A stretch of DNA of 64,000 bases from Magnetospirillum sp. (GTDB lineage: Bacteria > Pseudomonadota > Alphaproteobacteria > CACIAM-22H2), in NCBI GenBank assembly GCA_027532905.1, contig JAPZUA010000005.1, positions 186,001 through 250,000 on the forward strand, read 5' to 3'. Positions 48,224 through 57,543 of the stretch are shown one piece after another. Below the pieces are notes generated by a model. The model was not told the origin of the DNA, did no database searches, and saw only the letters and a list, made by a program, of their open reading frames with translations. The position numbers and the translations under genes were made by a program. The first letter of the stretch is position 1; every line of letters begins with the position of its first letter.

Positions 48224-49381
48224 ATGGACCAGCCGATCGGCCGCCCGACACGTTTTCTGGTTCGCACCTTGCTGTTCCTGGCGGCCGTCGGCGGCGTGGT
48301 CTATCTGCTGTTCGACGGCATATCCGAAGCCTTCCAACACCATCTGGCGCTGAACGGCCTCATCCTCGGCGTGCTCGCTTTGGGCATTCTGTTCAATTTC
48401 CGCCAGATCGTTTCGCTGAATGCCGAGATCGCGTGGATCGACAAGTTCCGCGCCAACCGCCCGGCCCTGTCGAACGAAGCGCCGCCGCGCCTGCTTGCCC
48501 CCATGGCCAAGATGCTTGGCGAACGCACCGGGCGCTTCAGTCTTTCGACCGCTTCGATGCGCTCGCTGCTCGATTCGATCGGCAGCCGCATGGACGAGAG
48601 CCGCGATCTGTCGCGCTATCTCGTAGGCCTGCTGATTTTCCTCGGATTGCTCGGCACCTTCTGGGGCTTGCTGCAGACCGTGGCGGCGGTGGGCGGCGTC
48701 GTTTCCACGCTGTCGGCCTCGACCGACACGGCCACCCTCTTCAACGATCTGCAAGCCGGCCTCAAAGCGCCGCTATCCGGCATGGGGACGGCCTTCGGCA
48801 CGTCGCTGTTCGGGCTTGCGAGCTCGATCGTGCTCGGCTTCTGCGATCTGCAGGCGGGCCAGGCGCAGAACCGCTTCTACAACGATCTCGAAGAATGGCT
48901 GTCGGCGCAGACGCGCCTGTCGAGCGGATCCATCGGCGGCGGCGAAGGCGGGGAAACCGTGCCCGCCTACATCCAAGCCCTGCTCGAGACGACGGCCGAC
49001 AATCTCGAGAATCTGCAGCGCACGATGGCGCGTGCCGAAGACGGCCGCGCCACCTCCGCAGGTGCGAGCCTGCAGCTCATCGACAAGCTCGGCCAGCTCG
49101 CCGACCAGATGAAGGCCGAGCAGCAATTGCTGCTGAAACTCGCCGAAGGCCAGATCGAATTGCGCACCGCCCTCGTCAAGATGGCCGAAGCGCCGCGCGG
49201 CGGCGGCGGGGCCGCGATGGACGACGCCACGCGCCTGCATATCCGCAACATGGATCTGGCCCTCGCGCGCGTGGTCGAAGAAGGCAGTGCCGGCCGCCTG
49301 CAGATGACGCAGGACATCCGCAACGAGATCCGGCTGTTGGCGCGCACCATCGCCAACCTCGCCGAAGAACCGCGGAGCTAG
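48224..49381 (+). CDS. MotA/TolQ/ExbB-like proton-channel protein
   Basis: A 385-residue inner-membrane protein with four spans at about residues 11-31, 43-60, 131-150 and 185-207. The last two carry the MotA/ExbB core LGLLGTFWGLLQTV and LSGMGTAFGTSLFGLASSIV. A cytoplasmic helical tail of about 175 residues follows (LENLQRTMARAEDG; NMDLALARVVEEG). Together with the next gene it has the parts of a proton-driven stator. There are no flagellar, tol or ton genes beside it, so its load is unknown. Confidence 0.82.
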   Translation: MDQPIGRPTRFLVRTLLFLAAVGGVVYLLFDGISEAFQHHLALNGLILGVLALGILFNFRQIVSLNAEIAWIDKFRANRPALSNEAPPRLLAPMAKMLGERTGRFSLSTASMRSLLDSIGSRMDESRDLSRYLVGLLIFLGLLGTFWGLLQTVAAVGGVVSTLSASTDTATLFNDLQAGLKAPLSGMGTAFGTSLFGLASSIVLGFCDLQAGQAQNRFYNDLEEWLSAQTRLSSGSIGGGEGGETVPAYIQALLETTADNLENLQRTMARAEDGRATSAGASLQLIDKLGQLADQMKAEQQLLLKLAEGQIELRTALVKMAEAPRGGGGAAMDDATRLHIRNMDLALARVVEEGSAGRLQMTQDIRNEIRLLARTIANLAEEPRS

Positions 49382-49387
49382 GCCACC

Positions 49388-50518
49388 ATGCGCGGCGGCT
49401 CGCGCCGGCACGTGCGCACGATCGACGTGTGGCCGGGCTTCGTCGATGCGCTTGCGACGCTCGTCATCGCGGTCGTTTTCGTGATGATGGTGTTCGCGGT
49501 CTTCCAGTTCTATCTCAAAGACGTGATCGCCGGGCGCGACGACCAGCTCGCGCGCGCGTCCGCCCAGATCTCGGAGCTTGCGGCAACCCTCGCCCTCGAG
49601 CGCCGCCAGACGCAAGACATCCGCCAGCGCTTCGATGCCGTCGTCGCCGAATTGCAGGCGAGCCTTGCCGAGGCCGACAGGTTGAAGACCGAGGCGGCCG
49701 CCGCCACTTCCCTCTCGGCCGAGCGCGCCAAAGCGCTCGAAGACGCAAACAAAACGATCGACGCCGACCGCGCCAAGGTCGAAATGCAGCTGCGCGAGCT
49801 CGAAGCGCTCGCCTCGATGCGGCTCGAGATGGAGCGGCGCCTCGCCGCCGCCGAAGAGGCCACCACGGCCGAAAGGCGCGTGTCGAGCGAAGCGCAGGCG
49901 CAGGTCGCCTTGCTCAATCGCCAGACGGCCGAATTGCGCGAGCAATTGCGCCGCCTTGAAGCGATCCTCGCCGATTCGGAACGCAAATCGGCCGAAGCGC
50001 AGGCGCAGATCGTCGATCTCGGACGGCGCTTGAACTTGGCGCTCGCAAGCCGCGTGGAAGAACTCAGCCGCTACCGTTCGGAGTTTTTCGGCCGCCTGCG
50101 CCAAGCGCTCGGCGACCGCGCCGAAGTGCGCATCGTCGGCGACCGCTTCGTGTTCCAGTCCGAAGTGCTGTTCGCCTCGGGTGCCGCCACCATCGAACTC
50201 GACGGCGGGCGCCAGTTGCAGCGCCTCGCCGAAGTGCTGCGCGACACCACATCGCGCATCCCCAAGGAAATCGACTGGGTGCTGCAGGTGACGGGCCATA
50301 CCGATCGGCGGCCCATCGCGACGCGCGAGTTTCCGTCGAACTGGGAGTTGTCGTCCGCACGCGCGATCTCGGTCGTGCGCTTCTTGATGGCCAACGGCCT
50401 GCCGGCCGAGCGGCTGCAAGCCGCCGGCATGGCCGAGTTCCAGCCCATCGACGAGCGCGACGACGAGGTGGGTTGGCGGCGCAATCGACGCATCGAATTG
50501 CGGCTCACCAATCGATGA
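49388..50518 (+). CDS. MotB-like protein: membrane anchor, coiled coil, OmpA domain
   Basis: A 376-residue protein. One N-terminal span carries Asp 20 in WPGFVDALATLVIAVVFVMM, in the place of the proton-binding Asp of MotB. About 190 residues of coiled coil follow (SAQISELAATLALERRQTQD through DLGRRLNLALASRVEELSRY). The C-terminal OmpA domain has FASGAATIELDGGRQLQRLA, TGHTDRRPI, NWELSSARAISVVRFLM and RRNRRIELRL. It starts 6 bases after the channel gene and overlaps the CAP gene by four bases. Confidence 0.83.
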   Translation: MRGGSRRHVRTIDVWPGFVDALATLVIAVVFVMMVFAVFQFYLKDVIAGRDDQLARASAQISELAATLALERRQTQDIRQRFDAVVAELQASLAEADRLKTEAAAATSLSAERAKALEDANKTIDADRAKVEMQLRELEALASMRLEMERRLAAAEEATTAERRVSSEAQAQVALLNRQTAELREQLRRLEAILADSERKSAEAQAQIVDLGRRLNLALASRVEELSRYRSEFFGRLRQALGDRAEVRIVGDRFVFQSEVLFASGAATIELDGGRQLQRLAEVLRDTTSRIPKEIDWVLQVTGHTDRRPIATREFPSNWELSSARAISVVRFLMANGLPAERLQAAGMAEFQPIDERDDEVGWRRNRRIELRLTNR

Positions 50519-50949
50519 GCTGGCCGGTGAAGCGGCGGCGCTTTCTGATTTCGGGATTTTGCTTGCTCGGCATGCCGGCCGCCGCCGCCCAAACTCCGGC
50601 CTTCGATGCGGGCTTCGCCGAATTCCGCCGCACGCGCGGTCTGCAAGTGACCGCTCCCGATGCACGGCTTGTGGCGGTCGCAGCCGCAATCGCAGCCGAC
50701 AACGACGCGCGCGGCCGCCTCGACCATCGCGACGGGCAAGGCCGCGATCTTGGCGAGCGCGCGGCCGCAACGCGCGTCGCCTGGCGCATCGTCGCCGAAA
50801 ATCTCGCGGTGGGGGCGGCAAGCGAAAGCGAAGCGCTCGATCTGTGGGTCGCCTCGCCGCCGCATCGCGCCAATCTCGAACTGCCTGCGATCACGCGCCA
50901 CGGGCTGGCGCGCGCACGCACCTATTGGGCGCTCGTGGTGGCGGGCTGA
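50515..50949 (+). CDS. Exported CAP/SCP-domain protein
   Basis: A 144-residue protein of the CAP (cysteine-rich secretory/antigen 5/PR-1) type. The N-terminus is a signal peptide with an Arg-rich start (VKRRRFLISGFCLLGMPAAA). The core has RLDHRDGQGRDLGERAAATR, AENLAVGAASESEALDLWVA and SPPHRANLELPAITRHGLAR, matching the conserved His and Glu of the CAP cavity. ATG 50515 overlaps the MotB-like stop, so it is the fourth gene of the envelope operon. Confidence 0.8.
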   Translation: MSWPVKRRRFLISGFCLLGMPAAAAQTPAFDAGFAEFRRTRGLQVTAPDARLVAVAAAIAADNDARGRLDHRDGQGRDLGERAAATRVAWRIVAENLAVGAASESEALDLWVASPPHRANLELPAITRHGLARARTYWALVVAG

Positions 50950-51045
50950 CGCGATGGCACCGGCTTTCGTCTTCGCACAAGCCGCCGCCGTTCGGCGACG
51001 TCATCAGGCGCATCCGACCGAACTTGGGTCGGTCGAGGTTGGGTA

Positions 51046-51074
51046 TTGCCTTATTGACTTGTAGATAATACAAT
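51046..51074 (+). promoter_or_regulatory. Promoter with overlapping inverted repeat before the dioxygenase cassette
   Basis: TTGCCT at 51046-51051, a 17-base gap and TACAAT at 51069-51074 make a good sigma70-type promoter. The perfect dyad TTGTA-GATAA-TACAA (51059-51073) covers the spacer and the -10. This form is common for operators of GntR-type repressors. It lies 122 bases before the dioxygenase ATG, in an AT-rich patch. Confidence 0.6.
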
Positions 51075-51195
51075 TTCCCAAATGGCGGAAATGGCAGGTG
51101 CGGTCTAGCAACCGCTCGACTGCTCGACAAAAAAGACGCCGGTCCGACGCAGCGTGTTCTGCCCGCGCCGGAACGCTCTGCTGGGGGACCCCACG

Positions 51196-52083
51196 ATGCC
51201 CGACGACCACGCCAATGATCGGCACGTTTCATTCGAAATCCGCCCGCTCTCGGACCAATTCGCTGTCGAAATCGTCGGATTGGACCTGCGCAATCCGCTC
51301 GATGCCGCCGCGCGCGAGGCCGTGCTGGAGACGCTGATCCGGTTCAAGGCGGTCTGTTTTCGCGACCAGACGCTCAGCGGGGAGCAGCAGGTCGCATTCA
51401 CGCAGCAATTCGGCCCGTTGGAGCTCTTCACGATCGCCAACCGGGGCATCGACAACCCGCTGCCGCTGCTGAATATCGTCACCAATCTCGGCAAGGACGG
51501 CAAGCCGACGGGCAATCTGGAGACCCGGCGCTGGCACACCGACAAATCCTTCCTTTCCACGCCCTGCTTTGCCACCATTCTGCATCCGGTGATCCTACCG
51601 TCGGCCGGCGGCGAGACATGCTTTGCCGACATGAATGCGGCATACGACGCGCTGTCGGCGCAGGAGAAAGCCAAACTCGAGAACGTCCGAGTGGTCCACA
51701 GCCGCGAATATTCCATTCGGCGGGCCGGCAAGGTGCCCACGCCCCAAGAGATCGAGGACGCCGGCCCGCCGATGGCCCATCCGCTGGTCCGCATCAACCC
51801 GTACTCGGGACGCAAAGGACTGTTCATGGGCGAGCACGCCTCGCATCTGGAAGGCCAGGAAGCTGCCGGGCGGGCGCCCATCGATGCCCTGGAGGCCTAT
51901 GCAACCCAGGAGCAGTTCGTCTACCGCCATTCCTGGCGCCGGGGCGACGTGCTGATGTGGGACAATGGCAGCCTGCTGCATCGCGGCGACGACAACTTCA
52001 ATGTCGGCGTCCAAGCGCGCGTCCTGCATCGTACGTGCCTGAGCGGCTTGGCGGCCAAGGCGGAGATTGCGGCGGTTTCCTGA
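51196..52083 (+). CDS. TauD/TfdA-family alpha-ketoglutarate-dependent dioxygenase
   Basis: A 295-residue non-haem Fe(II) dioxygenase. The metal-binding HxD is in ETRRWHTDKSFL (His 114, Asp 116) and the distal His is in NGSLLHRGDDNF. An Arg in VLHRT may bind alpha-ketoglutarate. LRFKAVCFRDQTL-type N-terminal segments fit the family. The substrate is not readable from sequence; possible types are sulfonates, chlorophenoxy acids or other small acids. It is followed on the same strand by a tripartite tricarboxylate transporter, which probably imports the substrate. Confidence 0.87.
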   Translation: MPDDHANDRHVSFEIRPLSDQFAVEIVGLDLRNPLDAAAREAVLETLIRFKAVCFRDQTLSGEQQVAFTQQFGPLELFTIANRGIDNPLPLLNIVTNLGKDGKPTGNLETRRWHTDKSFLSTPCFATILHPVILPSAGGETCFADMNAAYDALSAQEKAKLENVRVVHSREYSIRRAGKVPTPQEIEDAGPPMAHPLVRINPYSGRKGLFMGEHASHLEGQEAAGRAPIDALEAYATQEQFVYRHSWRRGDVLMWDNGSLLHRGDDNFNVGVQARVLHRTCLSGLAAKAEIAAVS

Positions 52084-52190
52084 TGCCGGGAAATCAACCC
52101 CGGCATCCGACCGAATAGTTCCTCCAAAATTGCGGCGACGCGCATGGCGCCGCCGCGCGACGATGTTTCCCCTATGAAGGAGAAAACCCG

Positions 52191-53159
52191 ATGACGCGCC
52201 TCGCCGATCTGTCCCGCCGCATGCTGCTGTCCGCGGCCGCCCTGTTGAGCCTCGCATCCGCGGCGCACGCCCAGTCCTATCCGAGCCGCGACATCACGCT
52301 CGTCATCCCCTTCGGCATCGGCGGATCGACCGACATCATCGGGCGCCAGTTCGCCGGCGATCTGGCGAAGGTGCTGGGTGCGAAGATCAACGTCGAGAAC
52401 AAGCCCGGCGGAACGGGCACGATCGGCAGCACCCAGGTCATCCAATCCAGGCCGGACGGCTACACGATCGGCTTCGTCGCGAACGATGCGCTGGTGTTGC
52501 AGCCGCTGCTGAACCCCGCTCTGGTCTTCAAGACGTCCGACGACTACCAGCCGATCGTCAAGCTGGGCTACCGCTCGGACGTGCTTTACGTGCGGGCCGA
52601 CGCGCCGTGGAAGACCTACGCCGACTTCGTCGCCGACGCCAAACAGAACCCCGGCAAGATGCGTGTGGCCATCCCGGGCGTCGGTACGCTGGGCGAACTC
52701 ACGATCCAGAAGCTGAACAAAGTGGCAGGCGTGCGCATCGTCACGGTTCCCTTCAGCGGCGGCGGCGCCGAGGCCACGCTGGCCGTGCTCGGCGGTCGTG
52801 TCGAAGCCAGCGCCGGTTCGGTGTCGGTGGGTGCGGGCCATGTCGCTGCGGGCCGGTTGCGTGCGCTCGCGGTGTTCCAGCGCGGCAAACACGCGGTGTA
52901 TCCCGAAGCGGCCTCGATCGACGACACCCACGGCGACGTGTCGATCCTTGCCGAGTTCTACGTCTTCGCGCCGAAGGGATTGCCCAAAGACGTGCTCGAC
53001 AAGCTGGTCGCTGCCTCGACGCAGGTCGGTCGCAGCGACGATTGGGCTGCGTTCGCCAAGAAGCAGGATTTCGTGCCCGACGTGAAGGGCCCCGACGCGA
53101 CGCGCGAGGACCTGCTCAAGCAAGGCAAGGACTTCGCCGAGCGGCTCGCCGACAAATAG
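52191..53159 (+). CDS. Tripartite tricarboxylate transporter receptor (TctC/Bug family)
   Basis: A 322-residue periplasmic binding protein. The signal peptide covers about 28 residues (MLLSAAALLSLASAAHA). The mature protein starts with SYPSRDITLVIPFGIGGSTD, the Bug-family signature, followed by NVENKPGGTGTIGSTQVIQS and GFVANDALVLQ. TctC proteins bind carboxylic acids for TctAB. It lies 107 bases after the dioxygenase gene and 18 bases before tctB. Confidence 0.92.
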   Translation: MTRLADLSRRMLLSAAALLSLASAAHAQSYPSRDITLVIPFGIGGSTDIIGRQFAGDLAKVLGAKINVENKPGGTGTIGSTQVIQSRPDGYTIGFVANDALVLQPLLNPALVFKTSDDYQPIVKLGYRSDVLYVRADAPWKTYADFVADAKQNPGKMRVAIPGVGTLGELTIQKLNKVAGVRIVTVPFSGGGAEATLAVLGGRVEASAGSVSVGAGHVAAGRLRALAVFQRGKHAVYPEAASIDDTHGDVSILAEFYVFAPKGLPKDVLDKLVAASTQVGRSDDWAAFAKKQDFVPDVKGPDATREDLLKQGKDFAERLADK

Positions 53160-53177
53160 GCAGGGCGAGCGTCCGCA

Positions 53178-53651
53178 ATGAACGTCTCCCGCCTCCAGAA
53201 GCGCAAGGCCTACCTCGCGCTCGGCGCCGGAGGGCTGGCAATGTCCGCCGGATATCTCGGCATGTCGGTCCAGCTCCCGTTCGGCGAGCTGGCCCGGCCC
53301 GGCGCCAGCCTCTTTCCGATCGCGGTCGGCGTCATTCTCGCGTTCGCGAGCCTGAGCACCGTGTGGGAGGGTTGGCGCATGCCGGCCGCCGAGCAAGTGG
53401 AATTCCCTGCCCGCCAAGACGCTCGGCGCCTGCTGGTGCTGCTGGGCGCGCTGTTCGTGTACATCGTGGCGCTGCCGTGGCTGGGGCAGATCATCGCGAG
53501 TTCGCTGTTCCTGATCATGCTCATGCGCGTGCTGTCCGACGTGGGCTGGCCGCGCGTGATCGCCTATTCGCTGGCCATCTCCGGCACGCTTTACGCCGTC
53601 TTCGTGCGCTTGCTCAACGTCCCGATGCCGCGCGGCCTCCTGGATCTTTGA
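53178..53651 (+). CDS. TctB-family small membrane subunit
   Basis: A 157-residue membrane protein with about four spans (LALGAGGLAMSAGYLGMSV; LFPIAVGVILAFASL; LLVLLGALFVYIVALPWLG; VIAYSLAISGTLYAVF). Size, topology and position between the receptor and the TctA gene define it as the TctB subunit. It begins 18 bases after the receptor gene. Confidence 0.87.
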   Translation: MNVSRLQKRKAYLALGAGGLAMSAGYLGMSVQLPFGELARPGASLFPIAVGVILAFASLSTVWEGWRMPAAEQVEFPARQDARRLLVLLGALFVYIVALPWLGQIIASSLFLIMLMRVLSDVGWPRVIAYSLAISGTLYAVFVRLLNVPMPRGLLDL

Positions 53652-53667
53652 CCGGAGTCGGCGCGAA

Positions 53668-55176
53668 ATGGACCCCATCGAAGGACTATGGTACGGGCTG
53701 AGCCTCGCCTTTACGTACCAGAATCTTCTCGCCGCATTCGCAGGCGCGTTTGCCGGCACCGCGATCGGCGTGCTGCCGGGTTTCGGCCCGACGGCGGGCC
53801 TCGCGCTGCTGCTGCCTTTCACCTATGCGATGGGGCCAAGCACCGGGCTCATCATGATGGCGAGCATGCTCTACGGCGCGATGTATGGCGGCTCGACCAC
53901 CGCCATCTTGATGAACATGCCGGGCGAAGCCGCCTCGGTGATGACCTGCATCGACGGCTACAAGCTCACCAAAAAGGGCCGCGCGGGCGCCGTGCTGTTC
54001 ATCGTCGCCGCCGGCTCCTTTGTCGGCGGCACGATCTCCATCGTCGGCGTCATGTTGTTCGTGCCGACGCTTGCGGAGCTGGCCATCATTTTCGGCCCGG
54101 GCGAGTTTTTCGCGCTGACCGCAGGCGGCCTCTTGTTACTGTCGCGCATTTCCGCGGGCACGATGGCGGCCGGCTTGCTGCCGATGGCCATCGGCCTCCT
54201 GCTCAGCACCGTCGGCCAGGAAGCGGTGTCCGGACAGTATCGCTTCACCTTCGGTATCAACGACCTCGCCCAGGGGCTGGAACTGGCGGTGCTGGCGGTG
54301 GGTGTCTACGGCATTGCCGAGGTCATGGTCGTCGTCGAATCGCTGGCCGATCAGGCCAAGCCCATGCGCGTGCGGGTCCGCGAGATGCTGCCGACGCGCG
54401 CGGAAATACGTCGCTCCTGGGCGCCGATGGGGCGCGGCACGATCGTGGGCTTCCTCTTCGGACTGCTCCCGGGGCCGGCCACGACGCTGTCCACGTTCAC
54501 GGCATACCGGCTCGAGAAGGCGGTCTCCAAGTACAAGCACGAGATCGGCGAAGGTGCGATCGAGGGAGTCGCCGCGCCCGAGACGGCCAACAACGCGGCG
54601 GCGACGTCGCTGATGGTGCCATTGCTCGGGCTCGGCATCCCCTTCAGCTCGGCGACGGCGCTTATGCTGGGCGCCATGATGGTGCACAACGTGCAGCCCG
54701 GCCCGCTGCTGATGACCATCCACCCGGAAATCTTCTGGGCCGTCATTGCTTCGATGTTCGTGGGCAACATCATGCTGGTGGTGATCAACGTCCCAATGAT
54801 CGGGCTCTGGGTCAATATGCTGCGCATTCCCGCATACATCCTGCTGCCGACCATCCTGATGATGGCCGTCATCGGCTCCTACAGCCTGCGCAACAGCATG
54901 TTCGACGTATCCCTGCTGCTGGGGCTCGGCATCCTGGGCTACGTGCTGCGCAAGCTGGAATTCCAGCTCGCACCGCTGGTGGTCGGCGTGGTGCTCGGGC
55001 CGATGATCGAAAAGCATTTCCGCGAAGGGCTCTACATGAGCCAAGGCGACCTTTCCGTGTTCTGGAGCAGTCCGATCACGATCGGAATCTGGAGCGTGGT
55101 CTTCATCGTCGTCGCACTCGGCGGTATGTCGCGCCTTTGGAAGCGCATTTTCCCGCCGGGCGAGGGGGAAGGGTAG
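53668..55176 (+). CDS. TctA-family large membrane subunit
   Basis: A 502-residue polytopic membrane protein with about 11-12 spans. Early Gly/Pro-rich segments (AIGVLPGFGPTAGLALLLPF, MYGGSTTAILMNMPGEAASV) match the TctA motif that forms part of the substrate path. Later blocks are GPATTLSTFTAYRLEKAVSK and AAPETANNAAATSLMVPLLG. With the receptor and TctB it forms a secondary transporter using an ion gradient. Confidence 0.93.
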   Translation: MDPIEGLWYGLSLAFTYQNLLAAFAGAFAGTAIGVLPGFGPTAGLALLLPFTYAMGPSTGLIMMASMLYGAMYGGSTTAILMNMPGEAASVMTCIDGYKLTKKGRAGAVLFIVAAGSFVGGTISIVGVMLFVPTLAELAIIFGPGEFFALTAGGLLLLSRISAGTMAAGLLPMAIGLLLSTVGQEAVSGQYRFTFGINDLAQGLELAVLAVGVYGIAEVMVVVESLADQAKPMRVRVREMLPTRAEIRRSWAPMGRGTIVGFLFGLLPGPATTLSTFTAYRLEKAVSKYKHEIGEGAIEGVAAPETANNAAATSLMVPLLGLGIPFSSATALMLGAMMVHNVQPGPLLMTIHPEIFWAVIASMFVGNIMLVVINVPMIGLWVNMLRIPAYILLPTILMMAVIGSYSLRNSMFDVSLLLGLGILGYVLRKLEFQLAPLVVGVVLGPMIEKHFREGLYMSQGDLSVFWSSPITIGIWSVVFIVVALGGMSRLWKRIFPPGEGEG

Positions 55177-55185
55177 CGCTCGATC

Positions 55186-55488
55186 TTGCGGATCGCCGCA
55201 ACGCTGCGCCTCGTGCGCGTCGCTGGCGAACTCGCGGGCAGCATCGCCCGCAGCCGCCGCGACGACGCGTTCGAGATCGAACATTTTTTCATCGCACACA
55301 AACGGCAGAAAAGCGGTCTCGGCAGTAACGTGCTCGCCGCCATCCTCGCCGAGACCGACGCGGCCGGCTTGCCGGTGCGTTTGGGCGTGCTCAAACGGAG
55401 CGACGCCGCGCGGCTCTACGAACGCCACGGCTTCCGCCGCACGCACAGCGAAGAATGGGACGATTATTTCGAGCGGCCTACAGGTTGA
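55186..55488 (+). pseudogene. GNAT acetyltransferase, N-terminally shortened (possible remnant)
   Basis: About 100 residues from a TTG at 55186. The acetyl-CoA motif is IEHFFIAHKRQKSGLGSNVL, with QKSGLG as the Q-x-x-G-x-G loop, followed by LPVRLGVLKRSDAARLYERH and GFRRT, the usual C-terminal half. The first 50-60 residues of a GNAT fold are missing, and there is no ATG. The gene follows the TctA gene by 9 bases and may have been cut when the cassette arrived. Its end overlaps the kup end by 11 bases. Confidence 0.6.
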
Positions 55489-57397
55489 CTTGCGTGCCGA
55501 TTTCGACCACGCGTCCGGCCGGAATCTGGAAATAGTCGGTCGCACCGGCCGCATTGCGGTTGAGCAGAATGAAAAGCCGGTTCTGCCACAGCGGCAGCGG
55601 GCTGTCGGCTGCAGGCTTCAGTGCGCGCCGCGACACGAGGAACGACGTCGACATCGCGTCGAAATCCCAGCCCAGAGGTGCACACAGCGCAAGGGCGCGC
55701 GGCACGTTGGGTTCGTCCATGTAGCCGAAGGTCAGCGTGACGGCGGTGAAGTTGGCAGCCAGTCGCCTGAGCTTCACGCGGTCAGCGTCGGACACACGCG
55801 GTACGTCGGCGGTGGCGACGGTCAGGATCACGTTGTGCGCGTGCAGCACCTTGAAATGCTTGAGGCTGTGCATCAGGGCGACGGGCGCCATGTCGGGATG
55901 CGCCGTCAGGAACACGGCCGTTCCCGGCGTTTGGGCAGGCGGGCGCCGCTCGAGCATGGCGAGCAGGTCGGCAAGCGGCGTCTCGGCAGCGCGGTCTTTC
56001 TGCGCCAGCAGCTGCGCGCCCTTGCGCCATGTGCGCATCGTGGCCAGCACCAATGCCGCAACCAGAATCGTTGCATAGCCGCCTTCGAGTATCTTGACCA
56101 TGTTTGCCCCCAGGAACACCACATCCACCGCCATCAGCGGCGCGAACAGCAGAGCCGCGCGCCACAGCTGCCAGCCCCAGCCGCGCACGGCGACTATCGC
56201 GGCCAGGATCGTCGTGAAGAACATCGTGCCGGTCACGGCGATGCCGTAGGCGGTGGCAAGCGAAGACGAGGTGCCGAACGCCAGCACCAGCGCCACGACG
56301 CCAACGGCGAGCAGCGCGTTGACGAGCGGCATGTAGATCTGACCCGCTTGCGCGTGCGACGTGTGCAGCACGCGCATCCGCGGCAGCAGTTTGAGTTGGA
56401 TCGCCTGGCGGGTCAGCGAATAGGCGCCCGTGATCACCGCTTGGCTCGCGATGATAGTCGCCATCGTGGCCAGCACCACCATCGGGATCAGCGCCCATTC
56501 GGGATAGAGCAGGAAAAACGGATTCTCGAGCGCTTCGGGATTCTGCAGCACGAGAACGCCCTGGCCGAAATAGTTCGTGACGAGGGCCGGGAACACCGCG
56601 AACAGCCAAGCGGTTTGGATCGGTCGGCGGCCGAAATGGCCGAGATCGGCATAAAGCGCCTCGGCCCCGGTCACCGCCAGAAACACCGCCCCCAACACGA
56701 CGAAGCCGACGGCCCCGTTGCGCGCAAGAAAGCCCGCCGCATGCGAGGGATCCGCCGCCGCCAGGATCGTCGGATCGCCGACGATGTGCACGAGGCCGCC
56801 CACGCCCATTGCCAAGAACCAGACGAGCGTGATCGGCCCGAACCACCCCGCCACAGCCGCAGTTCCCCGGCTCTGCACGGCGAACAGCGCCAGAATGATC
56901 GCAACCGTCGTCGGCACCACGAACGGCGCCAATTCGGGCGCGATCAACTTCAGGCCTTCGACCGCCGAAAGAACCGAGATCGCGGGCGTAATCAGCGCAT
57001 CGCCGTAAAAGAGTGCGGCACCAATGGCGCCGATCACAAAGACCACCGGAGCGGAACCGCCAAGCGCGCGTTGGGCAAGGGCAACCAGCGACAACGTGCC
57101 GCCTTCGCCGCGATTGTCGGCGCGCAGCAGCACGAAGACGTATTTGAGCGTGACGACGATCACGAGCGCCCACACGATCAGCGACAGCAGGCCCAGCACC
57201 TGTTCGCGCAAGGCGGCTGCATTGGCGGCTGCATCGACGCCGCCCGCAGCCAAAATCGCCTCGCGGAACGCGTAGAGCGGCGAGGTGCCGATGTCGCCGT
57301 AGACGACGCCGATCGAGCCGAGCGTGAGGCCCCAGAATCCGGCGGGTGTTGCGGCGGCAGCGGCAGTGGAAGAAGAGGTGCGAAGGGCGGTGGTCAT
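55478..57397 (-). CDS. kup: Kup, low-affinity potassium uptake protein
   Basis: A 639-residue K+:H+ symporter with about 12 membrane spans and a cytoplasmic C-terminal domain. The N-terminal family signature is [40 protein letters not shown] and [20 protein letters not shown] are also diagnostic. The C-terminal domain ([20 protein letters not shown]) is complete. ATG 57397 gives the usual short N-terminus; an earlier in-frame start at 57550 is unlikely. It diverges from a KdpD-like kinase gene. Confidence 0.95.
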   Translation of the reverse strand: MTTALRTSSSTAAAAATPAGFWGLTLGSIGVVYGDIGTSPLYAFREAILAAGGVDAAANAAALREQVLGLLSLIVWALVIVVTLKYVFVLLRADNRGEGGTLSLVALAQRALGGSAPVVFVIGAIGAALFYGDALITPAISVLSAVEGLKLIAPELAPFVVPTTVAIILALFAVQSRGTAAVAGWFGPITLVWFLAMGVGGLVHIVGDPTILAAADPSHAAGFLARNGAVGFVVLGAVFLAVTGAEALYADLGHFGRRPIQTAWLFAVFPALVTNYFGQGVLVLQNPEALENPFFLLYPEWALIPMVVLATMATIIASQAVITGAYSLTRQAIQLKLLPRMRVLHTSHAQAGQIYMPLVNALLAVGVVALVLAFGTSSSLATAYGIAVTGTMFFTTILAAIVAVRGWGWQLWRAALLFAPLMAVDVVFLGANMVKILEGGYATILVAALVLATMRTWRKGAQLLAQKDRAAETPLADLLAMLERRPPAQTPGTAVFLTAHPDMAPVALMHSLKHFKVLHAHNVILTVATADVPRVSDADRVKLRRLAANFTAVTLTFGYMDEPNVPRALALCAPLGWDFDAMSTSFLVSRRALKPAADSPLPLWQNRLFILLNRNAAGATDYFQIPAGRVVEIGTQVNL

Positions 57398-57543
57398 AAC
57401 GGCTCCAAGGGCCCGGGATGCAAGCGGGCCACGCCCCCCGAAGATCGCCGGCGGCGCGTAAAGATTCGATGGGGATTGCGAGGTGCCTGCATAAAGAACC
57501 CGTAAAGACGGTGGACAAAGCAAGCCCGCCTGCCGCACACAAG

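Noticed and set aside
47031-50949. Zorya-type anti-phage system
   Set aside because: A MotA-like and a MotB-like gene are present, but the channel subunit lacks the very long tail of ZorA and no ZorC, ZorD or ZorE gene is near.
50950-51195. Small gene between the CAP and dioxygenase genes
   Set aside because: The short frames on both strands lack ribosome sites and domains. The stretch is better explained as promoter and leader.
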